NCBI GenBank assembly: GCA_963575745.1
Contig: CAUYUJ010016305.1
Coordinates: 85,001-149,000, forward strand
Source: Prorocentrum cordatum
Lineage: Eukaryota > Sar > Dinophyceae > Prorocentrales > Prorocentraceae
DNA length: 64,000 bases
Direction of reading: 5' to 3'
Shown here: in pieces, positions 20,101 through 32,389 of the stretch
Position numbering within the stretch: position 1 is the stretch's first letter
Layout: every line of letters starts with the position of its first letter
Translations under genes and position numbers: made by a program
Notes under the pieces: model-generated
What the model saw: the letters and a program-made list of their open reading frames with translations, nothing else
Told to the model about the DNA's origin: nothing
Database searches by the model: none

Positions 20101-21776
20101 AGCGGCGCTCCCAGCATGGCTCTCAGCTGCGCAACCTTGTCGCGCAATCCTCTCCAACCGCCAGCGATATGGTGGAGCATCGAGACCAGGTTGAAACATA
20201 CACGACCCAACAATTATCGGGTCTGGCCGCTTAGACGGTCACAGTGAGACAGGAGTTTCAGCGCGCTCTTGCCTTGGTCGATGCTAGGATCGCCGAGGAT
20301 TCCGCCGATGATCGATCGATCATCTCTCAAGTCCAATTCCAGGTCGACCAGATGGAGTCACACCGAGGTGCCGACTCCAGCACGATCCAGACGCTTCGCG
20401 ACTACCTCCCACGGACGGGGGCACAGCTTGTGACCGTCACGGATACTGGGACTGCTGCTGTCCGGACACTACACGATGAGCTCCTGATGGCACGGCAGAC
20501 CCCACATGTGGAACATGGATCGACGCACCCCCAGCTACGCGATGACACGGATACGCTTCGCGACCAGGTCCAACGGCACGCTGCTACGATACACTCCACC
20601 CACGCCACCCTCATGTCTGAGTTAGATGGCGAGCTGCGCGGTGCCGAGACGGCCCCCACTCATCGTCTTGAAGCTTTCGAGGGACGTGTGCCAACGCTTG
20701 AGAACCGAGTCTCCCAGGTCGAGGAGCCGATCCCACAGCTGCGGACTGCGCTGGCTGAGTTGCACGTTGTACGGACCCAGACGGATCAGCTGGGCACCCC
20801 GACTTCGATTTGCGATTTCGCCTCCCTCGACGCCCGCATGGCCGAGGTACAGCAGGCGGCGGACCACGTGCAGTTAATTGCGACTCACCAAGATCTCCCT
20901 GGAAAGAGTCGCTGAAAAAGCACGGGCCGACTCACTGCTCGCCCATTTGGAACAAGGGCGCGAAGCACACAACCAACGACTCCGAGATTTCGAGCACCGG
21001 CTGGACGGCTGGACAGGTATTCCCAGCGGACCCACGATACTAACGTCGAGATACGTGGTCTCCAACAGAGCGTCCAACAAATTTAGAACAACGCTACGAC
21101 CAACGAAGCTACATTGACCTCGCACGTCAGCGATGCTGAGCTCCACCACCAACCTCCAGACCATCGCCACACTTCTACGCCTGCCGATGGGGACATCCGC
21201 ACAGACCGTACACGACGCACCTCACCTGGTGCCGCTTCAGCCGCGGTTTCCGCTCAGACACGCCACGCTTCTCCAGTGCAAGATCTTTGTCCACCGCGTC
21301 CAAGAGTAAAGATGATCCCATGCACCACCGAGGAGCCTGTCCGCCTGACCCCTGCTCCTCCACCCGTCCGGCTCACCCCTGCTCCTCCACTCCCGCGCCG
21401 CGATGGCCCCGCGCCCGCCTATGCTCCAGGCGGCGCTGGCCGGGGAGACGCCGCGGACGGGCCTGGCGGAGTTGCAGATTCATCGACAGCACGCCGACCG
21501 TTGACACCACCCAGGCGCCCCGACCTCAACTATGATGAAGATCGCGGCCGTAGTCAGAGTACCGTGCGCGAGTACCGCAACGCCCACGCATGGTGGCGTC
21601 GCGGGCTGCAACACTACCAGCACGACACCTACCGCCACTGGTCGGACCTCCTGTCCCAATGGGTCTACATCGACGGCGAGGACAACGAGTATATCTGGTC
21701 ATGGGACAACTACCTGACGATCACCATCAGTTGTTTCAACAATTATGGCTCTCCCGTTTGGGACGAGCGCTAGTAT
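20100..21776 (+). pseudogene. Decayed coiled-coil protein gene, gag-like?
   Basis: The frame around 20124-20915 reads alpha-helical, heptad-rich protein with one internal TAG at 20232. Its central part (20244-20915) is open for 223 codons, with segments such as RQEFQRALALVDARIAEDS and ENRVSQVEEPIPQLRTALAE. At about 20880 the protein-like reading moves to another frame (SLERVAEKARADSLLAHLEQ), ending near 21020. A third frame, 21114-21773, has a Pro/Arg/Thr-rich linker and an aromatic end (HWSDLLSQWVYIDGEDNEYI). One stop plus two frameshifts indicate a decayed gene or sequencing errors in one. Long coiled coil plus basic linker would suit a retroelement gag, but no zinc knuckle, protease or polymerase is seen, so function is unassigned. 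Confidence 0.45.
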
Positions 21777-22677
21777 GAGAACCGGAGGTGAATATTGATG
21801 TACAGTTTTGTTGCGTCTCTTGCTGCGCATATTTTGGGATCGATTATGGATTTTGTTCTGAAATCGTTACATATAGTATGCGTGATACTTGTGAGATATT
21901 CTGATGCCTGCATGGTCGACGAGAGATAGTTGTCTTCATACTGCATTTTGATTCGAAAGTCCTACGACACAATCTGGCAATCCGACACCAACGCACCCAG
22001 GCGGGTCGGCCGCCAGAAAACTTACACGCCCAATGTTACGTCATTAATATTTTTTGAGTAAGGATACGGCGTCAGAGAACGACCGATCCAGAGCACACAT
22101 CGCGGTCATTTGCACCTTACCTTCGGGGCCTGGAGTGCCTCACATCATGCATGACATAATCTCGGAGAGGAGTTCTCAGCGCAGCTATATGTACATGTTA
22201 TTCAACTCGGGCCTGGAGGGCCCTACAGTCCTTTGGGCCTGGAGTGCCCCGTGAATGAGAGATGGCGTTACCACGATCGGGTTGTCGTCACATCTCGACC
22301 CGACGCTACCCGTGCGCGCGTCGCGTCGGTGGCCACGTTTGCATCGAGGGATGAGGGCGCCACCCCTTCCTGCTCTGTCTCCCCCATTGCTCTCCGAGCC
22401 CTGTCTCCTGCGGTGACGGAGCATCGCCCCGGAATGCCGAAGCGTTTTTGGGGGGCGCATCCAGGGCCCGCTAAGCTGGGTAAATATTCCTAAGTACCCC
22501 GCGCGGCGGGCTTAGTTACCTCCCCACCTCGCTAGCCAGTGCCCCCTCGTTTGGAGGGGCGGTGCATGCAACGGGGCTGCGAGTGGACCTCGCGCTCCTG
22601 TTCCCGATCCCCGCCGTTGTCTCCCGCGGGCCCGAGGCCATCGGGTGCCGGTGGGCTTCGGGGCGGGGGGCGCGCGT
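21777..22677. other. Spacer, AT-richer at left
   Basis: 21780-22060 is noticeably AT-rich for this window. TTTGGGCCTGGAGTGCC-like words repeat three times at 22125-22250. No gene recognised. Confidence 0.4.
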
Positions 22678-22860
22678 GAAGTCCGCCCGCTTCCCTATTG
22701 CGTTCCTTCCGCAATTGCGCTGACTCAGGCATTGGTAAGCTGAACCTGGCGCGCTGCTCGCTGCGCAGTACCCAGGCAAAAAAAAAAAAAAAAAAAAAAA
22801 AAAACTTTACCAACGGACCCCGCGCAGGAGCGGCCCTTCGGCCGTCTCCCCGTATACGCA
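22678..22860 (+). repeat. Dispersed repeat P, copy 2, with A27 tract
   Basis: Same unit as 19496-19660, except that a run of 27 A (22778-22804) replaces the GAGAAGAAACC of copy 1. The A-run lies inside the repeat, not at its end. Confidence 0.75.
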
Positions 22861-22879
22861 CCGGCGGCCCCTTGAGGAA

Positions 22880-23030
22880 CTGGCTGCTGGTGCACGTTGC
22901 TCCTGAGGGCCTCTCGCGCACCTTCCGGTGGCTTCTTGTAGCTCTTTTGGGGCCTCATGGGCTTCACGGAGGTTTCTTGGGAACCTTTTTCGGGGCCTCT
23001 TGGGCTGACATTCTGAGCGTTCGCCGTGCA
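22880..23030 (+). repeat. Short TTGG-type satellite block
   Basis: GGGCCTCTCGCGCACC and GGCCTCATGGGCTTC-type units, weaker than the main array that follows. Confidence 0.6.
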
Positions 23031-23199
23031 CGCACGGGGAAACGGGCGAGGGCCCACGCACACAGACGGCAGGCATCTGTCAAGACACGCGAATAATGAT
23101 CGAAGACGCCCGCGGCGAATCACCGCCGCCCGCTGCCTTTGTGGAAGCGCCTAAGTGGCCGAACGTTGAGGCCAGACCTGCCAAGCTATCAGACCATGT

Positions 23200-25170
23200 G
23201 TTCCCCGAATCGGCTTGGAAAGCCTTCGCGTGGGCATCTTGGTGCAATCTTGGCCGCCTGGAGGCCATTTTGACCCTTTTTCTGGCCTTTTTGGAGGACG
23301 TCTTGGAGGCCTCTTTGGCCGTCTTGGGCCTTGTGGGCGATCTGTGGGTGCACTTGGGCCGTCTCGGGCCGTCGGAAGACCGACAGAAATCAAATGCCAC
23401 AATCCTTCAAACACGAATGGCAAATCAATGACTTTGGCCTGTTTCGGGCCTTCCTGGAGGCCCTCTTGGAGGCTTCTTGGGCCGTCTAGGGCCATCTTGG
23501 TGCCATCTTCGGCCGTTTTGGTGGGCCCCTGGCCCGTCCGACGCCGTCGAAAGCAGTGTGGGTGGCCTTTCTGGGCCGACTTGGGGCCCTCTTGGAATGC
23601 TCCAGGGCCGTATTGGGGGCAACATTGGGCGTCTTAAAACTTCCTGGGCCGTTTTGGGAGCTTCTCGGGGCCGTCTTGGGGACTTTCTGGGGCCGTTTCA
23701 GGACCATCTTGGAGGTTTCTCGAGCGATCTTTGGGTATTTTTTGGGGCTCTTGGGCCTTCTCGGGCCGTCGGAAGGCCGAAACGAAGCAAATGTCAAAGC
23801 CCTTCGACAACCGAAAGCAAATCAGTGTTGTTGGCCTTTTCTTGCCTTCGTGGAGGCCCTGTTGGAGGCCGTCTTGGTCCAGCTTCGAGCCAACTTCGGC
23901 CATCTTGGTGGGTTCCTGGCCCGTCGGACGCCGTCGGAAGCCGTTTGGCGGGCCTGTTCTGGGCCGACTTGGGGCCCCCTTGGGGTGTTCCAGGGCCGTC
24001 TCAGGAGCCATCTTGGGCATTTTGCGGGTTGTCTTTGTGCCCTCTTGGGGCCGTTTGGGGGGCCGTCTTGGGGGCCTCTTGGGCCTCTCGGGCGATTTTT
24101 GGGGGCACTTGGGCCGTCTCGGGCCGCCGGAAGGACGACAGAAATCAAATGCCACAATCCTTCAAAATCTCATGGGAAATCAATGATGTTGGCCTTTTCG
24201 GGCCTTCCTGGAGGCCCTCTTGGAGGCTTCTTGGGCCGTCTAGGGCCATCTTGGTGCCATCTTCGGCCGTCTTGGTGGGCCCCTGGCCCGTCCGACGCCG
24301 TCGAAAGCAGTTTGGGTGGCCTTTCTGGGCCGACTTGGGGCCCTCTTGGAATGCTCCAGGGCCGTATTGGGGGCAACACTGGGCGTCTTAAAAATTTCCT
24401 GGGCCGTCTTGGGAGCCTCTTGGGGCCGTCTTAGAGCCTCTGGGGCCGTTTCATGGCCATCTTGGAGGCTTCTCGAGTTATCCTTGGGTATGTGTGGGGG
24501 CTCTTGGGCCGTCTCGGGCCGTCGGAAGGCCGAAACGAAGCAAATGTCAAAATCCTTCGGCAACCTAAGGCAAATCAGTGTTGTTGGCCTTTTCTCGCCT
24601 TTCTGGAGGCCCTGTTGGGGGCCTCTTGGGCCGTCTTGGGCCAGCTTCGAGCCAACTTCGGCCATCTTGGTGGGTTCCTGGCCCGTCGGACGCCGTCGGA
24701 AGCCGTTTGGGGGGCCTTTTCTGGGCCGACTTGGGGCCCCCTTGGGGTGCTCCAGGGCCGTCTTAGAGGCAATCTTGGGCGTCTTGTGGATCGTCTTTGT
24801 GCCCACTTGGGGCCGTTTGAGGGGCCTCTTGGGCAGTCCTGAGGCCATCTTGGAGGCCTCTTGGGCGCCGTGGGGTCGATCTTGGAGGCCTCTTGGGCCG
24901 TCTTGGGTCGTCGGGAAGCCGAGAAGAAGCGAATGCACAAATCCTTAAACAACCTAATGAAAATAAATGATTTTGGCCTCTTCGGGCCCTCCTGGATGTC
25001 CTTTTGGGCCGTCTTTGAGGCCTCTGGGGGGCCGCTTGGACTCTCTTGGGCCGTATGGGAGGCCGTCTTGGACCATCTTAAACGGACTTGGAGGCCATCT
25101 TGGACCATCGTGGAGGCCATCATGGCCGTCTTGGAGGCATATTGGAGGCCATCTTGAGCGAAAAAGCCGA
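23200..25170 (+). repeat. Main TTGG satellite array with dimeric higher-order repeat
   Basis: Five islands starting GGAAG(A/G)CCGA..., each ending in AAATCA(A/G)TG-type sequence before TTGGCC, lie near 23381, 23771, 24131, 24521 and 24911: spacing 390, 360, 390, 390. Islands 1 and 3 share GACAGAAATCAAATGCCACA; islands 2 and 4 share CCGAAACGAAGCAAATGTCA. The sequence 3' of island 1 matches that 3' of island 3 almost throughout, and 2 matches 4. The array is therefore an A-B-A-B higher-order repeat of 750 bp. All long open frames here come from the stop-poor repeat. Confidence 0.85.
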
Positions 25171-25317
25171 CGAGTCAGGCAGCCGGCGGGACGCGCCGAA
25201 GCCCCAGGGGGAGTTTTCGGGGACAAAGGAGCAAAACCAAAACCGACATGAGTTTGCACGCCAGGCACCCCTCCGATGAATCGACAGGGGGCGGCGGATT
25301 ATCGAATGGCCTTCGGC

Positions 25318-26150
25318 GCATCCCGCCACCGTGCCTGGGTTGCGGGTATGAGGCCATTCGGATAGTTGATGGGGTCACGTGGGAGGCGTCTCGAGGGCGT
25401 CTTGGAGGCAGTATCTGAACCTCTTGGGGGCCTCTTAGAAGTTTTTTGCAGCCATCTTGGTGCTCCCTGGGGGCCTGTCGGGGGCTTCTTGGGGCAACCC
25501 AGAGGCGTCTTGGGGTGGAAGACCGGGTTCCCCCCTGGGCCCCCCCCCTCTCGGGGCTGTCCTGAGGCCTGAGGCCTTCTTGGGCCGTCTTGGAGGCTTC
25601 TTGGGCCGTCATGGGGTCCTCTAAGGTCGTCGTGGAGCCTTCTCGGGAACCTATGGGCCCGTCTTGGGGCGATCTTGAAGGCATCTTGGGCCGTCTGGGA
25701 CACTGTCAACGCTCAAGAGGCGAATGTGCAAAAAAAACATTTTTTTCCACCGAGAATGGGACGATTTGTGTTTTTGGAGGCCCTCTTGGGACGCCTCTTG
25801 GGGGGCTTTTTGGGGCGTCTTGGGCGCCTCTTGGGCCGTCTGGAGGCCAGCGTGAGCGTTTTGGATCGACCTTTCAGCGACTCGTGGAATGGCCTCTTGG
25901 GGCCCTGTTGGCCTGTTTTGGGGCCTTCTGCCCCCCAGGGTGCATTCAGCCGAATCCTGGGGGACCCCCCCCCCCTGCAAATCGCCCGGACGGGGCTCCC
26001 AGGGGAGGTGTTTGGGGCGGGGGGGACATCTCACACGCCGATGAACCCCAAGGGGTTGGCGAATTTTGGCATCTCGGGGCCCTCTTGGGACGTCCTGGGG
26101 GCCTCTTGAGCCGTTTGTGGGCCATCTTGGGCGTCTTAGAGCGATGCTTG
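25318..26150 (+). repeat. TTGG-type satellite block with conserved left border
   Basis: Left edge CATCCCGCCACCGTGCCTGG (25319) matches 19030. Then degenerate GGCCTCTTGG/GCCGTCTTGG repeats with an island near 25690-25760 containing a run of A and a run of T. Confidence 0.75.
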
Positions 26151-26405
26151 GGCGACTCGGGCCCCCCCCCCGCCATGGGTGCTGCGCCCTCGGGCGTTTT
26201 ACGGAAAGGTCAAGCTAGGAAGCTTGGGGGCGCACGGGACCGCCAAGAAGATTTGGGAACGGGGGTCCCCTGCACAGGGTATAGAAAACCGCTGATGCCT
26301 AGAGAACAGTCTACTTTGTGCGGCAAAGTACGGCGCCGGATCTGTAGATGCGTACATGCGCACGTAGGTAACAAGAATCATGGATATATGATCATACGTT
26401 CATAG

Positions 26406-26409
<4 letters not shown>

Positions 26410-26439
<30 letters not shown>
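26410..26439. repeat. (TA)n microsatellite
   Basis: About 15 uninterrupted TA units. Confidence 0.95.
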
Positions 26440-26442
<3 letters not shown>

Positions 26443-26589
26443 ACATGCATCTGTGCATGTATATGGACATGTACCTGTATATGTGTTTGATGTGCACGTA
26501 CGTACCGCTTGTCAAACATATGAATTGCGAAGGCCTTGTGGTCGGTTCCGCCCACCCTGGAAGCTTCGGCCTTCGACGGCAATGGGAGG

Positions 26590-26885
26590 GAGAGGATGGG
26601 CCGGGAGGGTGGTATTCTGACCCGGGACCACCCCCCAGGACTCCCCCTCCCGGGATCACCCCCCCTCCGCAAGGAAGGGATCAAAAAGGAAAGGGCTTCC
26701 CTTCGACTCAATGACAACGTTGCTTCATTTCGCTGTGGATGGGCTGGTGTATTTCGTTTTGGCTGGCGTGCTTGAAAAGTGCCCTAGGAAAGGGGAGCTG
26801 ATGGCGGCGGCGACGCGACGGCGGCAGCGACGGCGATGGCGACCGAACGGCCCCTGTCAGACGCTGACAGGGTCGGCAGATGTGT
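26590..26885 (+). repeat. Dispersed repeat N, copy 2
   Basis: GGGATCACCCCCCC, GGGATCAAAAAGG, TTCCCTTCGACTC and CTGACAGGGTCGGCAGATG parallel 13941-14152. A TA/TGTA-rich tract follows (26884-27010). Confidence 0.65.
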
Positions 26886-27010
26886 ATGTATATGTATATA
26901 TATACATATATAAACATACATAAACATATATGTGTGTGTTGTCCATAGAAAGGTCGTGATTATATGTGCATGAACTGTTGTGTATACGCACGCACGCATG
27001 CATGTATACA

Positions 27011-27452
27011 CTATACATACATGCGAATTTATGTGTAGGCTGGAATGTTTTTTGTATACGCTTGTGTGTGTCATGGGCCCTTTGTGCTTTACACCCCTCG
27101 TACTGGGCGCGCGTTCATTTTGAGCGGTAACCCCGCTGTCTGTCGAGTGCCCTCGAATGTTTCTGTGGGCCTCTCCCCGCTCGTTCTCTTGACTTCCCTC
27201 TTCCGTCCTCCTGAGGATCCAAGATCAGATTAGGTCAGGATCATTTTGATCCTTCGGCCGCGGAGCATATTGTCGGCTCGCGATGCGTTCAGGACAAGGG
27301 TGGGTCCGGCGTGCCGCGTGCCCCCCTCCTCCTCCATCGTCTTATCGCCTGACTCGAATTGCCAACGGTAAACGCACGATCATGAAAGGAACTCGGCCGC
27401 CTTCCAAGGCGACCCGACTAGAACCAGTTTTCCAGCCAGCGCAGCCCAAGCA
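27011..27452. other. Spacer, no gene recognised
   Basis: No motif or repeat recognised. Confidence 0.35.
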
Positions 27453-30260
27453 TTGCAAATGGTTCCAAGCGTTCCATTTAAGTTGGCAGATACGGGCGAG
27501 CTAAAAGCACACCTCCAAGCCATCATCCTCGACGAATCATGTGGTTTGAAGGCGTCGAGACCAGCAGCTGCGAAATCGCAGCCATCAGGGCACGGGCAAG
27601 TCGCGCCAATGGACCGCGCCTCGGGCAAAGGTCCACATCTCCCGTCCCGCCCGCGTGATAGGGCGATTGCGGCGGGGAGACGTGACGCTACTGCGTCGGC
27701 GAAGGCCGATGCAATTGCGGCGGGGAGGCTTGGCGCAGACGCGGCAAGATCCCGCATGGGATGGGAAGAAACAAGGTTTGCCCCGTACCCAGCGACCGCC
27801 ATACAGGGTCACGAAATTCCGGAACCGAGGGCGCCCGAGAGCACTGGGGCACCCTTCCCATTCGAGCAGGTGCAACCAGCACCGTCACGATTGGTCGAAC
27901 AACATATAAGTAGACAACAGGCGGGATGCAAGGTTGGTCCGAAGCAGCCGCCGTCGAGAAACCAAGGTCGATTTTAACTGCTGTTTTGCTTCAGACAACT
28001 GCGACAATCGGCCAGCAAATGGCCGAAACACATTTGCAGGTCTTGACTTCGCAAAATAGAATGAATGTTGTTAACGACAACCAGAGGCGATCTCAACATA
28101 TTGTGAGCAACCTGCTACTGATTTCGCAAACGCCTCTCAAGCGCATGACGATCAGACTGTGGACCCTGAAGCTCGGGGGACCCTGGGCAACGCGGTTGCT
28201 GCCACTGCGCAGGCACGCTAAGTTAACCAGCGAGCAATTGCAAAGTGAGCAAGTCAGATTCTGGAGCGAACCAGCGCGATTGAGAACGTCGCGCAAAGAC
28301 ACGGCACGCTCGAGACCAGAGCTATCATGTTTGAGGACTGCCACACCGAGTCAACTCAGCAACTCCATCATGCATCAACAGCGCGGGCCCAGGTTCATAT
28401 TCTACACGACACCAGCGAGATCAGACCCTGCTCTCAAGAAAGTATTTGAAAGCAAGGTTTGTTAAATACCAAAGAGCCATCGCTTCTCCGGGAGAGTCTG
28501 GATAGCGCAGATGGGGCGAGGCTTTTCTTTTTGAGAGCGCCAGCCCCAGCCCGACGAGCATGACATTCGCAGCGCCAACTTGAGTAGCCAGGCCCGCGAC
28601 AACAGCGACTCCAATGTGGATGGGGTCCGCAACGAAGCTGCTGCTGAAATTAGTAATCGCACAGACATGAGGGCGGGCAATATTGCGCGAAACGTCGTCG
28701 AGCACAATCAGGAAAAATATGCAGCTGGCGGCGGTAGCCCGACAGCCGCCCCCCGCCACGCGACGCGCTAGTCCAGCGGGGCGGACGCCCATTTGGGAGC
28801 AAGGAAGCCCATTCCCACCAGCGGCCAGGGAATTGGCCGACTGGAGAGTCGCGGGCGATATCCGCCAATGACATTGCCTGCGGTTTCGGCGAAGGCCGAC
28901 GCTGTCGCGCCAGCAAAAGCCGATGCTGCTGCGGCGGGAAATCCCGGCGCGAGTAATGATGCGGCGCCTGCGGAGAGGGAAGTAATCAGTGTTCCACCAC
29001 CGCCATTGCCGCATCCTGATTGGAGACCATCACTGCAACTGCGAGGACCACCGAATACGCCAAGTAGACCAGAACGCGACAAGCCAATCATGCAAGAACT
29101 TCTGTCTCAGTCACCAGAGACTCGGCGCGATGCGCCACAAGCTCCGCCGCCGTCCGAAATCGAAAGAGTCGGCGCCGGCGTGGACTCATCGAACGACGGT
29201 CAGTCTGCCGCAGAAGCGGTCGCGGAGTCAATGACAAAAGCGAACCGCACAGAGGCAGAACGCCTCCAGTTTAGGCGTTTGCCCTCCGTTCTTTACTTCC
29301 GGGCGCGGAATCAAGGGGCCGACGAAACGTCAAGCCCGGCGCGGCATCGGGAAGTCCAGGAGCGGCATTCAGATGGTTCCGCGAGGTTGATGGTGAGGGA
29401 ACTACGCATGAGAAGTTCGCTGACAGCGGGGACTATGACGCGCTCGACGCAGAGCTCGCGTCGACCCTCAGCGAAATCCTTCGAAATGACGACCTCAGAC
29501 GACAGATCTTCGCCCGCGTGGAGGAAACCAAACCGAACTGCAGTCTTTGACGCCCCCATTTGGACGGCGTCAAGATGGCCGACAACAGTCTGAGCAAGTC
29601 CATTGAAGCGCGAGGCTACATCGCACGCGGCACGACGCCGGCCCCTGCCGCCAATGTCCGCGAAGCCCCCTGTCGGTCGCAAGTGGAACACCATTGGATC
29701 GTGAAGACTGACATGGGCGCGCACCATGGGACGCAGCGGGGCGACCCGACAAGACGCACCAGCGGCTCTGCGATAGATGCCAGAAGCTTCTCGAGCGCCA
29801 GCAACGGTCCCCGCGCAAGAGGGAGGTGGCCAAACGATATCGAGGGAAGAGCGCCGCGGCCGCACGCAAGGGCATCTGCGGCGACTGCGCGCGGGGAGCT
29901 GATCAGCCCACGGCGACGGACGCCCTCGGGGTCGCCCCACCCGCCGTGAAGGGCGGCAAAAATGCTGATGCAGCGGGGGGATTTGCTGCCGATTTATACC
30001 CGATAAGTTCTGCCACGAGCATGCCAGAGACGGCCGATGCAGCAGGCCTGGCCCTGAAGAAGCACATAACAAGTCACGCACCTTCTACCGGAAGGGCAAC
30101 TGCGCCCGAGGCGGCGCGCGCGCTTCCGCGCGCGCGGCGAATCCAGGCGCCCACGACGCAAATGACGGGGTCTCGGCCAGGCCCCCCCGGCAGTCTAGAG
30201 GCAGATCTAACGGCCGCGGCAGCGCGCGGGGCCCATCGCGATCGCCCCCCCGCGCGCTGA
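27453..30260 (+). pseudogene. Decayed gag-like coding region with zinc-finger-like end
   Basis: Several protein-like segments occur in changing plus-strand frames. 27453-27977: Ala/Pro-rich with SAKADAIAAGRLGADAA. 27970-28110: helical (QQMAETHLQVLTSQNRMNVV). 28140-28450: a second frame with ERTSAIENVAQRHGTLETRA. 28580-29593: a third with SAKADAVAPAKADAAAAG, clearly a duplicate of the first Ala-rich module. Around 29365-29530 another frame reads FRWFREVDGEGTTHEKFADS and YDALDAELASTLSEILRNDD, which resembles the helical core of copia-type Gag. Around 29735-29895 LCDRCQK and ICGDCARG supply four Cys in zinc-finger style. I read this as a heavily frameshifted retroelement gag. The family resemblance is by eye and introns could explain some frame changes. 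Confidence 0.4.
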
Positions 30261-30299
30261 GGGGGCCCGCAATATGAGAAGGGGCAACTCACAGGACCA

Positions 30300-31190
30300 A
30301 GCCCTAGTCAGAGCCCCCCCCAAACGGCATTGACAGAACGCGGCCCCTGGGCGCGGAGACAGGCGAAGTCGCGCCCCGCCGGGCCAGAGAGCGGCGAGGG
30401 GGGACGCCCCCAAACACCCCGCTGCGAGTCAAGAGCCCCAACGGCAAGGGCAACCGTCGCGAGACCAGTCCGAGGACTGGTCGCGGTGGCGCTCGCACAC
30501 CGCGGCCCCCCAGCGCGCCCACCGATGTAGACCGCCCATGCGCGGCCTCCCCTGTTCCACGCGGGGAGGGCGCCGGGTCGTCGCCGAGGGGGGGCGCCTC
30601 CTCCATGACGCAGCGGCGACGGGGGTCGGCGCGGAGAGGGGCGCCGCGGCGGAGGACTCCGCTGCTTGCAGAGCCCCGAAGGCTCCAACTGTAGAAGCTT
30701 CAGCGAATCATACTGCCAATGCGATCGCGACGGCGCCCAACAGGTCGATCGCATGGCGCATCGGTTGCATCGCACTATCAAGCCAGCGAGACACTCAATG
30801 AGTGGGCGCCCGCCTTGCCCCACCAGGGCCACTGTTAATGGTGGGGCGGGCGCGCCCGAAAAATCAGCAAGCGCCATGCTGCTCAATTTGGCGAAACCGA
30901 ACCGTCGCACGACAGACAGCAAAATTTCGAGCGACGAGCGCATCGAATATTTTTCGCTATTTCATCGAACAGGCCGAGTAAAAGCCGCTCGCGCGGCCGC
31001 AAGACGCCCGGGCGATGAAGTTGCTTTGAGCGGAGCGCACGACAGGCACAACCGATATCGTCTCGCCCCCACGTGCGTTGATCCCTCTGCGTCCTCGGAG
31101 ACTGACTCATGGAATCGTGATGTGACATTCTGGGACTCGGACGTTCTGCTTCAGCGGCGACTTGAAGCGGGCAGGCGGCGCCGCGCTTGA
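30300..31190 (+). pseudogene. Coding-like remnant, unknown
   Basis: The frame 30666-31190 (174 codons, first ATG downstream) is moderately protein-like (KISSDERIEYFSLFHRTGRV) and may continue the gag-like remnant to its left. I recognise no domain. Confidence 0.2.
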
Positions 31191-32389
31191 GAATATGTTA
31201 TTGCCGCTGCCGTTGAGGAAAGAGTGCGTTTAGTCGATTCGGGTTCTTGATGCGACCTGGGCGGTCGGAAGGAACTGACCCGTCATGAGCGACCAAGGGT
31301 GCATCCGCCAGACAGGCAGACAATCTTCGTCACCGCTAATGCACCAGCGCTAGCTAACCAGAGCGTGCACATTTACCGTGGCGAGCCAACTATGGAGCTT
31401 TATAAGTAGCGACGCGCCAATGTACATGGTTGCAGGCTTATTGGGGCAAGGGCGAGGGCGCTTCCCTCTTTGCGCCTGACGGCTGGGCGCGGTCACTCGA
31501 AGTGAGGGAGAATGCTTAATCAGCCCACCCGCTTGGCGTCGGAATCCTCCCATCAACGGCCCGTGCCTTGAACGCGTGGTCGGACCACCGTCGGCACCTG
31601 AGTGCGTCTTGGACCGTGGGTTTGCGCGCCCAGCGCGGTCTGGCGGAGCCTCGTCCTCCCAGGCCACACCCCAGGAAGTGGTTTCGTCGTCTCGCCTGCC
31701 GTCATTGCTCATGGTAATCGCATTACTGCAAGAGCTCGGCCGCCTCTAGAGGCGGGTCGAGGCGCGCGAGCTAGAACGATGTCTGGCCCAGCGGATTTTT
31801 GGACCCTAAAACGACCTGCCCTGTATAGGTTTCCTTTGCCCAATCCCCCCCCCCGCATTTCCCCTTCCCCTCCGTGCCCCGCACCCGCGCCCGCGCCCGC
31901 CCGCCAACCCGCTCGCCCCCCATGCCTCTCCTGCTCGCCTTGTTTCCTCCTACCCCCCTTTCAGTCACCTTCCGGTTTGCGCATGGGCCGCGGCCTGTGC
32001 AGGATCATTTGAGTATAGCATGATCCGATCGAACCTTGCGCCTGCGGGTAGAGCTTGGGTTTCAAATGCGGAACGCACCCTCTCGACCAGCAAGCTTGCT
32101 CTTCAGAGCTTCCCCCGCAACCCACCTTGTCATCCCGGCCCTTTTCTCCCCCCCCACACCTTCCACCATCCCCGCTCTGCTCCTTGTGACCTTTTCCCCG
32201 CTTTGCCCTTCCACTGCCCTGTGCGACATCCCCTTTCCCGTTTGGGAGACCCCCCTTTCCCTTTTTGGGACATTGGGGGGCCGCCGCAGCACGAGGTGCA
32301 GCGTCGCCTGGATCGCCCGCCGCCAGAGGCCTTGCCGCAGCGTTTGCTCCAGGCCGGGGGCAGGGGTGGGGCGGGGGTGATGTGGGTCA
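31191..32389. other. Spacer, no gene recognised
   Basis: C-rich tracts at 31840-31950 and 32140-32280. No gene or repeat family recognised. Confidence 0.4.

Noticed and set aside
23477-25123. Several 200-300-codon frames on both strands rich in Trp/Gly/Leu or Pro/Arg
   Set aside because: They come from the stop-poor TTGG satellite, overlap in several frames and repeat with the satellite period.
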